The translations under genes were made by a program, and so were the position numbers. 64,000 bases of DNA from a bacterium (lineage in GTDB: Bacteria > Desulfobacterota > Binatia > DP-6), in NCBI GenBank assembly GCA_026129405.1, contig JAHCID010000002.1, forward strand, positions 310,001 through 374,000, given 5' to 3'. Of this stretch, positions 1-8,307 are shown one piece after another. How positions within the stretch are numbered: position 1 is the stretch's first letter; every line of letters begins with the position of its first letter. The notes below the pieces were generated by a model. The model had not been told where the DNA came from. It did not search any database and was given only the letters and a program-made list of their open reading frames with translations.

Positions 1-207
1 TCCACGGGCGCTCCTTGCACGAGCGGTGCCGGCCCGATTCTCCGCGCCGATTCGGACGGCCGGGCGGCGGAGCCCTTGTAAAGTGTAGACGCGGCGCGAG
101 TCCGCGTACGCGCACGCCGCAAGCGGCGCGGACGCCGGCTCGGCACGGATGCTGCTCTGCGGGTGTGGCCATGCGCGCTGGTGCGGCGGGCCGGGAGGAG
201 GGACCGC

Positions 208-1758
208 ATGAATCGCGTGCCGTGGATCGACCCGCTCGCCGAGGCCGCCGCGCGTCCGTTGCCGCTCACGGGTGACGTGCACGCCGACGTCTGCGTCGTC
301 GGTGCCGGTGCTGCCGGGCTCGCGAGCGCGTATCTGCTCGCACGCGAGGGGCGGCGCGTCGTCGTGCTCGACGAGCGTGGCGTCGTCTGCGGCGACACGG
401 CCCGCTCGACGGCGCACCTCACCACCTGGCTCGACGACGGATGGGCGCGCATCGTGCGCATCCACGGCCAGGAGCGGGCCTGGCTCGCGGCCCGCAGCCA
501 CGCCGCCGCGATCGATCGCCTGGAGGCCATCGTGCTGCTCGAGGAGATCGACTGCGGCTTCGAGCGCGTCGACGGCTGGCTCTGCCCGCAGCCCGGCGAC
601 GATCCCCGGCGGCTCGACGACGAGGCGGCGGCGGCGCGCCAGGTCGGTTTCGACGTCGAGGAGGCGACGCACCCGCCCGTGCGCGGTCTCGCCACCGGGC
701 GTTGCCTGCGCATCGCGCACCAGGCCCAGTGCGATCCGGTGCGCCTGCTGCGCGGCCTCGCGGCCGCCGTGGAGCGCCACGGCGGCCACGTCTATCGCGC
801 GCGCGCCGTCGAGCTCGGCGGCGACGGGCCGGTCCGCGTCGTCGTGGCGGGCGAGCGTACGGTGGAGGCCGATGCCGTCGTGCTGACGACCCATGCGCCG
901 CTCACCGACGTCCACGGGCTCGAGGAGAAGCAGGTGGCGAATCGTACCTACGCCATCGCGGCCACGATCCCGGCGGGGACGGTGCCGGTGGCGCTGTACT
1001 GGGACACGGCGGAGCCGTTCCACTACGTGCGGGTGGTCCGGGGGCCAGACGGCGCCGCGGACCTGCTCGTCGTCGGCGGCGAGGACCATCGCACCGGCGA
1101 CGCCGGCGCGTCGCCGGGACGCTGGGATCGGCTCGAGACCTGGGCGCGGGAGCGCTTCCCGATGCTGGGCGACGTCACCCATCGCTGGTCGGGACAGGTG
1201 CTCGCGTCGCTCGACGGGCTCGGCTTCATCGGCCGCGTCGGCTCCCGCCCGCAGGTCTGGATCGCCACCGGCGATTCGGGCACCGGCCTCACGCACGGGA
1301 CGATCGCCGGCATGCTGGTCGCCGACGAGATCGCCGGCCGCGGCAATCCCTGGTCCGAGGTCTACGACCCGAGCCGGCTGCGGCTGCGCGCCGTCGGCGA
1401 CCTCTCACGCGGTGCGCTCGGGGTCGCCGCACGTCTCGGCAGCTGGCTGACGCCCGGCGACGTGGCCGAGGTCGAGGCGATTCGCCCGGGCCACGGCGCC
1501 GTCGTTCGCCGCGGCCTGCGCAAGGTCGCGGTGTACCGCGACGAGGACGGTCGCGTCGCCGAGCGCTCGGCGGTCTGCCCGCACCGCGGCTGCATCGTCG
1601 CCTGGAACGAGGCGGAGGCGACCTGGGACTGCCCCTGCCACGGCTCGCGCTTCGCCGCCGACGGTGCGCGGCTGGCCGGCCCGGCCATCCGCGGGCTCGC
1701 GCCGCTCGACGACGACGCGGCGGCGGTGCCTCAGCCGGGCGGCGGCTTGATCATATAG
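208..1758 (+). CDS. FAD-dependent oxidoreductase with C-terminal Rieske [2Fe-2S] domain
   Basis: The 516-residue product opens with a GAGAAG dinucleotide-binding loop at residues 32-37, as in DAO/glycine-oxidase-type FAD enzymes. It ends in a Rieske domain: C457-x-H459 and C475-x2-H478 form the classic cluster-ligand pattern. The layout matches cytosolic FAD-dependent oxidoreductases with a fused Rieske ferredoxin. The usual inference is amine or similar substrate oxidation with electrons passing to the Fe-S centre; the substrate is unknown. I chose ATG 208 because GGGAGGAGG lies just upstream and the flavin fold begins soon after; an ATG at 163 adds only low-complexity sequence. The 3' end overlaps the convergent thioesterase gene by 28 bp. 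Confidence 0.88.
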   Translation: MNRVPWIDPLAEAAARPLPLTGDVHADVCVVGAGAAGLASAYLLAREGRRVVVLDERGVVCGDTARSTAHLTTWLDDGWARIVRIHGQERAWLAARSHAAAIDRLEAIVLLEEIDCGFERVDGWLCPQPGDDPRRLDDEAAAARQVGFDVEEATHPPVRGLATGRCLRIAHQAQCDPVRLLRGLAAAVERHGGHVYRARAVELGGDGPVRVVVAGERTVEADAVVLTTHAPLTDVHGLEEKQVANRTYAIAATIPAGTVPVALYWDTAEPFHYVRVVRGPDGAADLLVVGGEDHRTGDAGASPGRWDRLETWARERFPMLGDVTHRWSGQVLASLDGLGFIGRVGSRPQVWIATGDSGTGLTHGTIAGMLVADEIAGRGNPWSEVYDPSRLRLRAVGDLSRGALGVAARLGSWLTPGDVAEVEAIRPGHGAVVRRGLRKVAVYRDEDGRVAERSAVCPHRGCIVAWNEAEATWDCPCHGSRFAADGARLAGPAIRGLAPLDDDAAAVPQPGGGLII

Positions 1759-2189
1759 GTGGTGGTGGCGCGGGCGGCGAGCTTGCCGCCCGCGAGCACG
1801 TCGACCTCGGCGTAGGCGCTGCGCCGGCTCGCGCGCAGGACGCGCGCCTCGGCCGCGACGGTGCCGCCGGCGATGGGCTCGAGGTAGTTGATCTTCATCT
1901 CGATGGTGAGCAGCGCGTTGCCGGGCGGATAGATCGTCAGCAGCGCCGCGGCGACCGCCGAATCGGCGAGCCCGAAGCTGGCCCCGCCGTGCATGACGCC
2001 GTGCGGGTTCGTCAGCTCGGGACGGCTCTCGACCTCGAGCCGCGCCCAGCCGCGCCGTGCGTCGACCAGGCGGTAGCCGAGGTGACCGCCGAAGAGCGGG
2101 CGGTTGATCGCGTTGAAGCGTTCGAGCAGCGCCGCGCGCGCCTCGTCGGGCAGCGGCGGATGCGGGTCGTCGGCGAGCGATGCGGCCAT
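1731..2189 (-). CDS. PaaI-type hotdog-fold thioesterase
   Basis: A 152-residue protein with the hotdog-fold signature NPHGVMHGGA followed by a hydrophobic helix, as in PaaI/YbgC-like acyl-CoA thioesterases. The Asn/His-Gly-Gly segment normally sits at the thioester site. It probably hydrolyses an acyl- or aryl-CoA; the substrate cannot be read from sequence. Length fits a single hotdog domain. I take the ATG at 2189; an ATG at 2267 would add 26 Arg-rich residues that do not look like the family. It converges on the FAD/Rieske gene with 28 bp of 3' overlap, so the two are not co-transcribed. Confidence 0.85.
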   Translation of the reverse strand: MAASLADDPHPPLPDEARAALLERFNAINRPLFGGHLGYRLVDARRGWARLEVESRPELTNPHGVMHGGASFGLADSAVAAALLTIYPPGNALLTIEMKINYLEPIAGGTVAAEARVLRASRRSAYAEVDVLAGGKLAARATTTYMIKPPPG

Positions 2190-2302
2190 GGCGGCCCACC
2201 ATCCGGTGCCGGTCGGACGACGCAAGCGCCGCGCTTGGGCTCGTCGCAGGTTGCGCCCCTCAGCCACCCCGGATACAGGCGGGCGCCGGAAGGAGGGTCG
2301 TT

Positions 2303-2611
2303 ATGAGACAGATGTTCGGTGCCCTGATGGTGGCGACGGCGATGACGTTGATCGCTTGCGGCGGCGGAGAGCATGGGGGCGGCCCCGCGGACAGCGGCGT
2401 CGGCGTGAAGGAGTGCGACGACTACATCGCCGCGTTCCACGCCTGCCTGCCGAAGCTGCCCGAGGCGGGCCGCGACACGCTCAACAAGGCCCTCGACGCG
2501 CAGACGGAAGGCTTCAAGCAGACGGCCGCGACGCCCGAGGGCAAGAGCTCGCTGGTCGGCACCTGCAACACGCTGCTCGAGAACCTGAAGAAGAACCCGG
2601 CCTGCCAGTAG
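2303..2611 (+). CDS. Small predicted lipoprotein
   Basis: A 102-residue exported protein. The N-terminus is a short signal peptide ending in a lipobox (LIAC, Cys about residue 20), then a Gly-rich spacer. The mature part is mostly helical with four further Cys residues: CDD and HAC near its start, GTC about 20 residues before the end and PAC at the end. These could form two disulfides in the periplasm. The start is firm: AAGGAGG lies 7 nt upstream of ATG 2303. I do not recognise the family. It stands alone between convergent neighbours. Confidence 0.8.
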   Translation: MRQMFGALMVATAMTLIACGGGEHGGGPADSGVGVKECDDYIAAFHACLPKLPEAGRDTLNKALDAQTEGFKQTAATPEGKSSLVGTCNTLLENLKKNPACQ

Positions 2612-2625
2612 GCCGTTCGCGTACG

Positions 2626-3897
2626 TCAGTCGGTGGGCGTCTCGAGCGCCCACGACCGGCACCCCCGCGGCGCGTTCACCGGATTGCAGCGGCCCGGCGC
2701 GCCGTCGGGGATCGCGACCTGGTATCCGGTACCGAAGTCCGGGTTCGGCACCGGGTAGTCGGTGCTGACGTACTGGGCCCCGCTCGCCAGCGCCGCTTCG
2801 CGCGGCGCGGTGTCGCCGCTGCGGGCCTCGCGCGTGTCGCCGTCGGCCCGTGTGCGCACGATGTAGCCCGTGGCGACGAGGTCCGGGATGTCGGTGTCGC
2901 CGATCGGGTCGTTGCGCTTGACGAAGGCGGCGTCGGGCGCGCCGGGATCGGCGTTCGTGAAGAGCACGCGGCCCTCGAGGCTCGGGCGGCCTTCCCGATA
3001 GAGCGCCGACTTGGCGCCGCCGTTGTCGAGCGCGAACAGCACGCGGCCGCGGCTCTCGCGCAGCGACGGCCAGCCGCGCGTGCGCACCGCCTCGTCGAGC
3101 GTCGCGGCCTTGCCGCGCACGTCGTCGGGCGTGATCAGCCGCTCCGGCGGGAAGACGCTGCGGATCTCGGCGTCGAGCGCGTCGAGCTCCGGCCCGAGGA
3201 TCGGGATCGGGATCGCGAAGTCGAGGCCGGGGTCGGGAATCGGGTCGTCCTTCAGCTCGACCATGATCATGATCGGCAGGTGGCCGCGGTTGGCGTCGGA
3301 CCACGCCTTCACCGTGCGGAGGCAGTCGACGAAGGTGAGGCACGTGGTCTCGAAGTCGACGTCCTGCGTGTGCAGGACCTTGAAGCCCGGCGCGAGCAGC
3401 TCGGGGATGTTCGTGTCGGGGTCCCGGCCGATGACGGTGAGGGCGCCGCGGCGCGCGTAGAGGCCGCCGTGCGGGTCGGCGAAGACGTCGAGCTCGATCT
3501 GGCGGATGCCCTGCGTCTCGAGCTGCTCCTCCAGCGGGACGTGCGTGTACTCGACGTCGAGGAAGAGCGGGCTGAAGGCGACCAGGATGGGGAACAGCTG
3601 CGGGCCGGGTTGGATATGGTAGCTATTGTGCGTTCCCAGCACCTGCACCTGGTTGAGCGCCACGCAGCGGTCGGCGATCGAGCGGCCGAGGCGGGCGAGC
3701 CGCCTCGCGCGTGCGGGCCGCGCGCGGCGGGCGCGCTCGATGCGGCGCTCGAGGGCCTCGAGCTTGCTGGCCGCACGGCGGCAGCGCGCGGTCTTCACGG
3801 GGGCGGCGTCGGCCGGCTCCGGCACGAGGAGATCGGCGCACGGCGCGGCGGCGAGGACGGCGACGGCGAGCACGGGGGCGAGCAGACGAGTCCGCAT
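2626..3897 (-). CDS. Secreted Ca2+-dependent PI-PLC-like phosphodiesterase
   Basis: A 423-residue exported protein: N-terminal signal peptide, an Arg/Ala-rich helical stretch, then a TIM-barrel-like PLC domain. GTHNSYH contains H90, and KVLHTQD supplies H176; a His pair like this is the general acid/base pair of the PI-PLC superfamily. The sequence most resembles the Ca2+-dependent phosphoinositide phospholipase C family (PI-PLC-C1) known in bacteria and fungi. It probably cleaves a glycerophosphodiester outside the cell; the actual lipid is unknown. ATG 3897 precedes a good signal peptide; an in-frame ATG at 3915 adds six residues. It converges on the small lipoprotein gene, 14 nt apart. Confidence 0.85.
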   Translation of the reverse strand: MRTRLLAPVLAVAVLAAAPCADLLVPEPADAAPVKTARCRRAASKLEALERRIERARRARPARARRLARLGRSIADRCVALNQVQVLGTHNSYHIQPGPQLFPILVAFSPLFLDVEYTHVPLEEQLETQGIRQIELDVFADPHGGLYARRGALTVIGRDPDTNIPELLAPGFKVLHTQDVDFETTCLTFVDCLRTVKAWSDANRGHLPIMIMVELKDDPIPDPGLDFAIPIPILGPELDALDAEIRSVFPPERLITPDDVRGKAATLDEAVRTRGWPSLRESRGRVLFALDNGGAKSALYREGRPSLEGRVLFTNADPGAPDAAFVKRNDPIGDTDIPDLVATGYIVRTRADGDTREARSGDTAPREAALASGAQYVSTDYPVPNPDFGTGYQVAIPDGAPGRCNPVNAPRGCRSWALETPTD

Positions 3898-3981
3898 CGG
3901 ATTCCGGCTTCCCATCCGCTGCGCGAGCCGGTCAAGTCGCGCCGCCCCGTGCGTGGCGCGTGCCGTGTCGGATGCGCGGTC

Positions 3982-4027
3982 GCGAGGCGCGTCCGCGAGG
4001 CGCGTCCGCGTGGCGCGTCCGCGTGGG
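3982..4027. repeat. 13-bp tandem repeat upstream of the UDP-glucose pyrophosphorylase gene
   Basis: Three consecutive 13-bp units of gcgtccgcgWggS type (3989-4001, 4002-4014, 4015-4027), preceded by a 7-bp partial copy at 3982-3988. The array ends 20 bp before the ATG at 4048. It could be a slippage-prone tract in the 5' leader; no function is shown. Confidence 0.75.
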
Positions 4028-4047
4028 CGATGGTAAGTCGGCCGACC

Positions 4048-5436
4048 ATGGCGTCCGATCCCTTCGCGCGATTCGCGGAGAAGATGCGCGGCGCGGGGCT
4101 TCCCGGTCTCGCGATCGAGACCTTCCGGCACGCGTTCACGCGCTTCGCCGCCGGCGAGCAGGGCACCATCTCGTGCCGCGACATCAGCCCCGTCGACGAC
4201 CTGCCGCGCAGCACCGAGCTCCACGACGTGCGCGACGCCGGCCGCGTCGCGCTCGACCGTACCGTCGTCGTGAAGCTGAACGGCGGCCTCGGCACGACCA
4301 TGGGCATGACGCAGGCGAAGTCGCTTCTGCCCGCGAAGGACGGGCACTCGTTCCTCGACGTCATCGTCGGCCAGGTCCTGCACCTGCGCCGCGAGCACGG
4401 CTGCCGCCTGCCGCTCGTGCTCATGAACAGCTTCCGCACCCGCGACGCCTCGCTCGCCGCGCTCGCGAGGTATCCGACGCTGCCGGTGCTCGGCATCCCG
4501 CTCGACTTCCTCCAGCACAAGGTGCCGCGCATCACGCGCGACGGGCTCGCGCCGGTGTCGTGGCCGCGGGAGCCGGAGCACGAGTGGTGTCCGCCCGGGC
4601 ACGGCGACATCTACGCGGCGCTGGAGACGTCGGGCACGCTGGCGGCGCTGCTCGACGGCGGCTTCGAGCACGCGTTCGTGTCCAACGCCGACAACCTCGG
4701 CGCCGTGCTCGACCTCGACATCCTCGGCTGGTTCGCGTCGAGCGGCGCACCCTTCGCGATGGAGGTCGCCGAGCGGACCGAGGCCGACAAGAAGGGCGGG
4801 CACCTCGCGCGCGGCCGTGACGGCGGACTCCTCCTGCGCGAGAGCGCGCAGTGCCCCGAGGACGAGAGGGCCGACTTCCAGGACATCGCCGTCCACCGCT
4901 ACTTCAACACCAACAACCTGTGGGTGAACCTGCGCGCGCTGCGCAGCGCGCTCGACGCCTACCGCGGCGTCCTGCCGCTGCCGCTGATCGCCAACGAGAA
5001 GCCGGTCGATCCCGACGATCCGCGCTCGCCCCGCGTGGTGCAGCTCGAGAGCGCGATGGGCGCCGCGATCGCGATCTTCCCCGGGGCCCGCGCGCTCTGC
5101 GTGCCGCGGGCGCGGCTCGTGCCGGTGAAGACCACGTCCGACCTGCTCGCGCTCTGGTCCGACGCCTACCTGCTGGCGCCGGACTGGCACGTGGTCGTGT
5201 CGCCGCGGCGCACGCTGGGGCCGCTCTACGTCGATCTCGACCAGACCTTCTTCCGCCAGGTGCCCGAGCTGGAGGCGCGCTTCCCCGCCGGGGCGCCCTC
5301 GCTCGTCGACTGCGCGCGCTTCGTCGTCGAGGGCGACGTCCGCTTCGCCGGCCGGGCGGTGGCGCGCGGCAACGTCACGCTGCGCGCGGGCGACGGCGCG
5401 CGGGTGGTCCCCGACGGCGCCGTGCTCGAGGGCTGA
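4048..5436 (+). CDS. UTP--glucose-1-phosphate uridylyltransferase, eukaryotic UGP2-type
   Basis: A 462-residue soluble enzyme of the UDPGP family, making UDP-glucose from UTP and glucose-1-phosphate. KLNGGLGTTMG is the nucleotide-binding loop of the eukaryotic-type pyrophosphorylases, unlike bacterial GalU. FVSNADNLG is the conserved uridine/metal-site segment, and a left-handed beta-helix-like tail follows. UDP-glucose would feed envelope polysaccharide or glycolipid synthesis. I use ATG 4048; ATG 4030 is in frame and adds six residues, and neither has a strong ribosome site. The 150-bp leader carries a 13-bp tandem repeat. The gene stands alone on its strand. Confidence 0.9.
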   Translation: MASDPFARFAEKMRGAGLPGLAIETFRHAFTRFAAGEQGTISCRDISPVDDLPRSTELHDVRDAGRVALDRTVVVKLNGGLGTTMGMTQAKSLLPAKDGHSFLDVIVGQVLHLRREHGCRLPLVLMNSFRTRDASLAALARYPTLPVLGIPLDFLQHKVPRITRDGLAPVSWPREPEHEWCPPGHGDIYAALETSGTLAALLDGGFEHAFVSNADNLGAVLDLDILGWFASSGAPFAMEVAERTEADKKGGHLARGRDGGLLLRESAQCPEDERADFQDIAVHRYFNTNNLWVNLRALRSALDAYRGVLPLPLIANEKPVDPDDPRSPRVVQLESAMGAAIAIFPGARALCVPRARLVPVKTTSDLLALWSDAYLLAPDWHVVVSPRRTLGPLYVDLDQTFFRQVPELEARFPAGAPSLVDCARFVVEGDVRFAGRAVARGNVTLRAGDGARVVPDGAVLEG

Positions 5437-5526
5437 GCCGGGCTCAAGATCCACCGTCGCTGTGCCGACATGAGGGAGTGCGCTAGAACGGTCGCGGGAC
5501 ACGACGTCGTGGTGGTGGAGCGCAGC

Positions 5527-6750
5527 ATGAAAAGGACGTGGACGGCGGGAACGTGGCGGGGGGCGATCGGGGGACTGGCGGTGGGGCTCGCCCTGCTCGC
5601 GGCGGGCGTCGCGCACGCCGACGTGGGCGGCTGGGACTACCTCGTCGACAAGCTCGTCGCCGACGGCGTCCCGCGCGAGCGCGCCGTGCGCACGTTCTCC
5701 GATCCGCGCATGCCGGCGTTCGACGGCCTGCCCTTCGGGCTCGATCCGCGCGAGCCGACCTCCCGCTACCGCAACTTCCGCACCGCGGCCGCGGCCCAGG
5801 CGGCGCGACGCTGCTACGACCAGCACCTCGAGGTCCTGCGCGCGGCCGAGGTCACGCACGGCGTGCCGGGCACCGTGGTCGCGGCGATCATGTACGTCGA
5901 GACCGGCTGCGGGCGGAACGTCGGCACGAGCCGCATCCTGCACCGCCTCGCGCGCCTCGCGATGGCGAACGAGCCCGCGAACCTGCGCTGGAACATCGAG
6001 CGCCACGGCGCCGGCGATCCGGTCACCGTCGAGCGCGTGCGCGCGCGCGGCCGCTATCTCGAGGACACGTTCTATCCCGAGGTGCTGGCCACCTTCGCCG
6101 TCGCCGACCGCCTCCAGTACGATCCGCTCGAGATCCGCGGCTCCGGCTCGGGCGCGTTCGGCAACCCGCAGTTCCTGCCGACGAGCTATCTGAAGCACGG
6201 CCGCGACGGCGACGGCGACGGCCACGTCGACCTCTTCTCGACCGCCGACGCCGCCAGCTCCTGCGCGCGCTACCTGGCCTCGTTCGGCTGGACGCCGACC
6301 AGCACGGACGCCGAGAAGCGGCGCGTGATCTGGCACTACAACCGCTCCGATGCGTACGTCGACACGGTGCTGCTGCTCGCGCAGCGCATCGACGACCCGG
6401 ACGCCCAGATGGCCGCCCAGCAGCCCGCGCCCAAGCGCCGCGCGGCCGCGGCGAAGAAGGCGCCCACCGCCACCACCAAGCGCAGTGCGCAGAAGACCGG
6501 CGCGGCGAAGGCAGCCTCGGCGCCGGCGTCCGCCAAGTCGGCGGGCAAGACGGCGTCGGCCAAGCCCGCGTCCGCCAAGCCTGCGCCCGCCAGGACTGCA
6601 CCCGCGAAGGCCGCGCCTGCGAAGAGCAACACCGCCAAGTCCGCTGCCAGGACCGCTCCCAACGCCGGTGCCCGGGCCGGCGGCGCGTCCGCGCGCAGCG
6701 CGAAGAAGGCGCCCGCGGCGCCGAGCAAGACCGCGAGCGCCACGCCCTGA
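5527..6750 (+). CDS. MltB-type lytic murein transglycosylase with Ala/Lys/Pro-rich tail
   Basis: A 407-residue exported protein: signal peptide ending near AHA (residues 28-30), a lytic transglycosylase domain to about residue 295, then a roughly 110-residue tail of Ala, Lys, Pro, Thr and Ser. The domain resembles MltB/SLT family 3. E125 in YVETGCG is the expected catalytic acid, and GSGAFGNPQFLPTSY matches the family's glycan-binding segment. It would cleave peptidoglycan to 1,6-anhydro-muropeptides in the periplasm. The very basic tail is unusual and looks like the PAKA-type tails of DNA- or polyanion-binding proteins. Start chosen for the signal peptide and a GTGGAG site upstream. Confidence 0.87.
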   Translation: MKRTWTAGTWRGAIGGLAVGLALLAAGVAHADVGGWDYLVDKLVADGVPRERAVRTFSDPRMPAFDGLPFGLDPREPTSRYRNFRTAAAAQAARRCYDQHLEVLRAAEVTHGVPGTVVAAIMYVETGCGRNVGTSRILHRLARLAMANEPANLRWNIERHGAGDPVTVERVRARGRYLEDTFYPEVLATFAVADRLQYDPLEIRGSGSGAFGNPQFLPTSYLKHGRDGDGDGHVDLFSTADAASSCARYLASFGWTPTSTDAEKRRVIWHYNRSDAYVDTVLLLAQRIDDPDAQMAAQQPAPKRRAAAAKKAPTATTKRSAQKTGAAKAASAPASAKSAGKTASAKPASAKPAPARTAPAKAAPAKSNTAKSAARTAPNAGARAGGASARSAKKAPAAPSKTASATP

Positions 6751-6807
6751 GCCGCGCGCCGCGTCCGCGGCTTGACGCCTGCCGCGACGGAATGCTCGTA
6801 GGAGCGG

Positions 6808-8238
6808 GTGCGAGACGTGCTCGATCGGCTCGACCGTGCGCACCTGATCCACGGCTTCGGCTCGCCGGCCGTGGCCCGGCGCCGCGGCACGCTGCGACTC
6901 GTGCGCGGGCGCGGCATCCACGTGTGGGACGCGGACGGCAAGCGGTACATCGACGGTCTCGCCGCGCTGTGGAACGTCGGCGTCGGCCACGGACGCGGCG
7001 AGATCGCGCGCGCCGTCGCCGCGCAGACGCGCCGGCTGGCCTTCGTGCCGACGTTGCTCGGCTTCACCTCGGAGCCCGCGATCCGTCTCGCGACGCGGCT
7101 CGCTCGCCTGGCACCGCCCGGCCTGCGGCACGTGGTGTTCACGTCCGGCGGCTCGGAGTCGAACGAGACCGTGATCCGCCTCGCGCGCCTGTATCGGCGG
7201 CTGCGTGGCCAGCCGGACAAGATCGGCTTCGTCGCCCTCGAGGGCGCCTACCACGGCTCCTCGACGGGGGCCGCCAGCCTCACCGGGCTCGACAATTTCC
7301 ACCGCCACTACGGGCCGATGATGCCGGGCGTCCACCGCGCGCCGCGGCCGTACTGCTGGCGCTGCCCGCTCGGGCTCGCGCGTCCGGCGTGCGCGGTCGC
7401 CTGTATCGACGCGTTGGAGCGGGTCGTCGTCGAGGCGGGACCGGCGCGCGTCGGCGCGGTGATCGTCGAGCCGGTGCAGGGCGTCGGCGGCGTGATCGTA
7501 CCGCCGGCCGGTTGGTTCGAGCGCCTGCGCGCCATCTGCGACCGGTACGACCTGCTGCTCGTCGTCGACGAGGTGATCACCGGCTTCGGGCGTACCGGCA
7601 AGATGTTCGGCATCCAGCACACCGGGGTCGTGCCGGACGTGCTCGTCTTCGCGAAGGGCGTGACGAGCGGCTACCAGCCGCTCGGCGGCGTCATCCTGCA
7701 CGACCGGGTGTGGGACGTCCTCGTCGGGGCGGGGGAGGACTTCGTCCTGCACCACGGCTTCACGTACTCGGGCCATCCCGTCGCCTGCGCGGCGGCGCTG
7801 GCCAACCTCGACATCCTCGAGCGCGAACGCCTGGTCGCCGACGTGCGCCGCAAGGCGCCGCAGTTCCGCCGCCGGCTCGAGGCGCTCGGCGACCTGCCGA
7901 TCGTGGGCGAGGTGCGCGCGCGCGGGCTCATGGCGGCGATCGAGATCGTGCGCGAGCGGGCGTCGCGTGCGCCGTTCGCACCCGAGGACCGCGTCCCGTT
8001 GCGTATCCGCGAGGCCGCTCTGCGGCGCGGGCTCATCGTCCGCGCGAGCGGCGATCTCCTCGTCCTCTGTCCGCCGCTGGTGATCACCCCGGCGCAGATC
8101 GACGTGGTCGCCCGTATCCTGCGCGCGGCGATCGCCGAGGTCGCCGCGGAGCTGGTGGCGGGGGCGGACCCGGCGCCGCGGGCCGCCGCCATGCGCGCCA
8201 CGGGCGCGCGCCGCCGGCGCGCATCCGGCGCGCGATGA
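6808..8238 (+). CDS. Class III (omega) aminotransferase
   Basis: A 476-residue PLP enzyme of the class III aminotransferase family. D254 in LVVDEVITGFGRTG binds the pyridine nitrogen and K283 in FAKGVTSGYQ is the Schiff-base lysine; GSESNE is the phosphate-cup segment. It would move an amino group from an omega-amine or amino acid to pyruvate or a keto acid; the donor is unknown. Four Cys at residues 183, 186, 195 and 199 form a CxxC/CxxxC cluster also seen in some omega-transaminases. GTG 6808 is preceded by TAGGAGCG. The C-terminus has an Arg/Ala-rich extension of about 25 residues. Confidence 0.9.
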   Translation: MRDVLDRLDRAHLIHGFGSPAVARRRGTLRLVRGRGIHVWDADGKRYIDGLAALWNVGVGHGRGEIARAVAAQTRRLAFVPTLLGFTSEPAIRLATRLARLAPPGLRHVVFTSGGSESNETVIRLARLYRRLRGQPDKIGFVALEGAYHGSSTGAASLTGLDNFHRHYGPMMPGVHRAPRPYCWRCPLGLARPACAVACIDALERVVVEAGPARVGAVIVEPVQGVGGVIVPPAGWFERLRAICDRYDLLLVVDEVITGFGRTGKMFGIQHTGVVPDVLVFAKGVTSGYQPLGGVILHDRVWDVLVGAGEDFVLHHGFTYSGHPVACAAALANLDILERERLVADVRRKAPQFRRRLEALGDLPIVGEVRARGLMAAIEIVRERASRAPFAPEDRVPLRIREAALRRGLIVRASGDLLVLCPPLVITPAQIDVVARILRAAIAEVAAELVAGADPAPRAAAMRATGARRRRASGAR

Positions 8239-8307
8239 CGCTGCGTCGCCGCGAGCGACGGTCGGTTGACGCCGCGCGTGCCCGGCGTGCGATAGTCCGG
8301 GCGCGGC

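Noticed and set aside
1-207. Possible gene or RNA at the left edge
   Set aside because: No start with a ribosome site and no protein-like frame; a short inverted repeat near 115-128 is too small to support an RNA call.
6751-6807. Small hairpin after the transglycosylase gene as a terminator
   Set aside because: A 7-bp stem with no U-run; GC-rich DNA gives such stems by chance.
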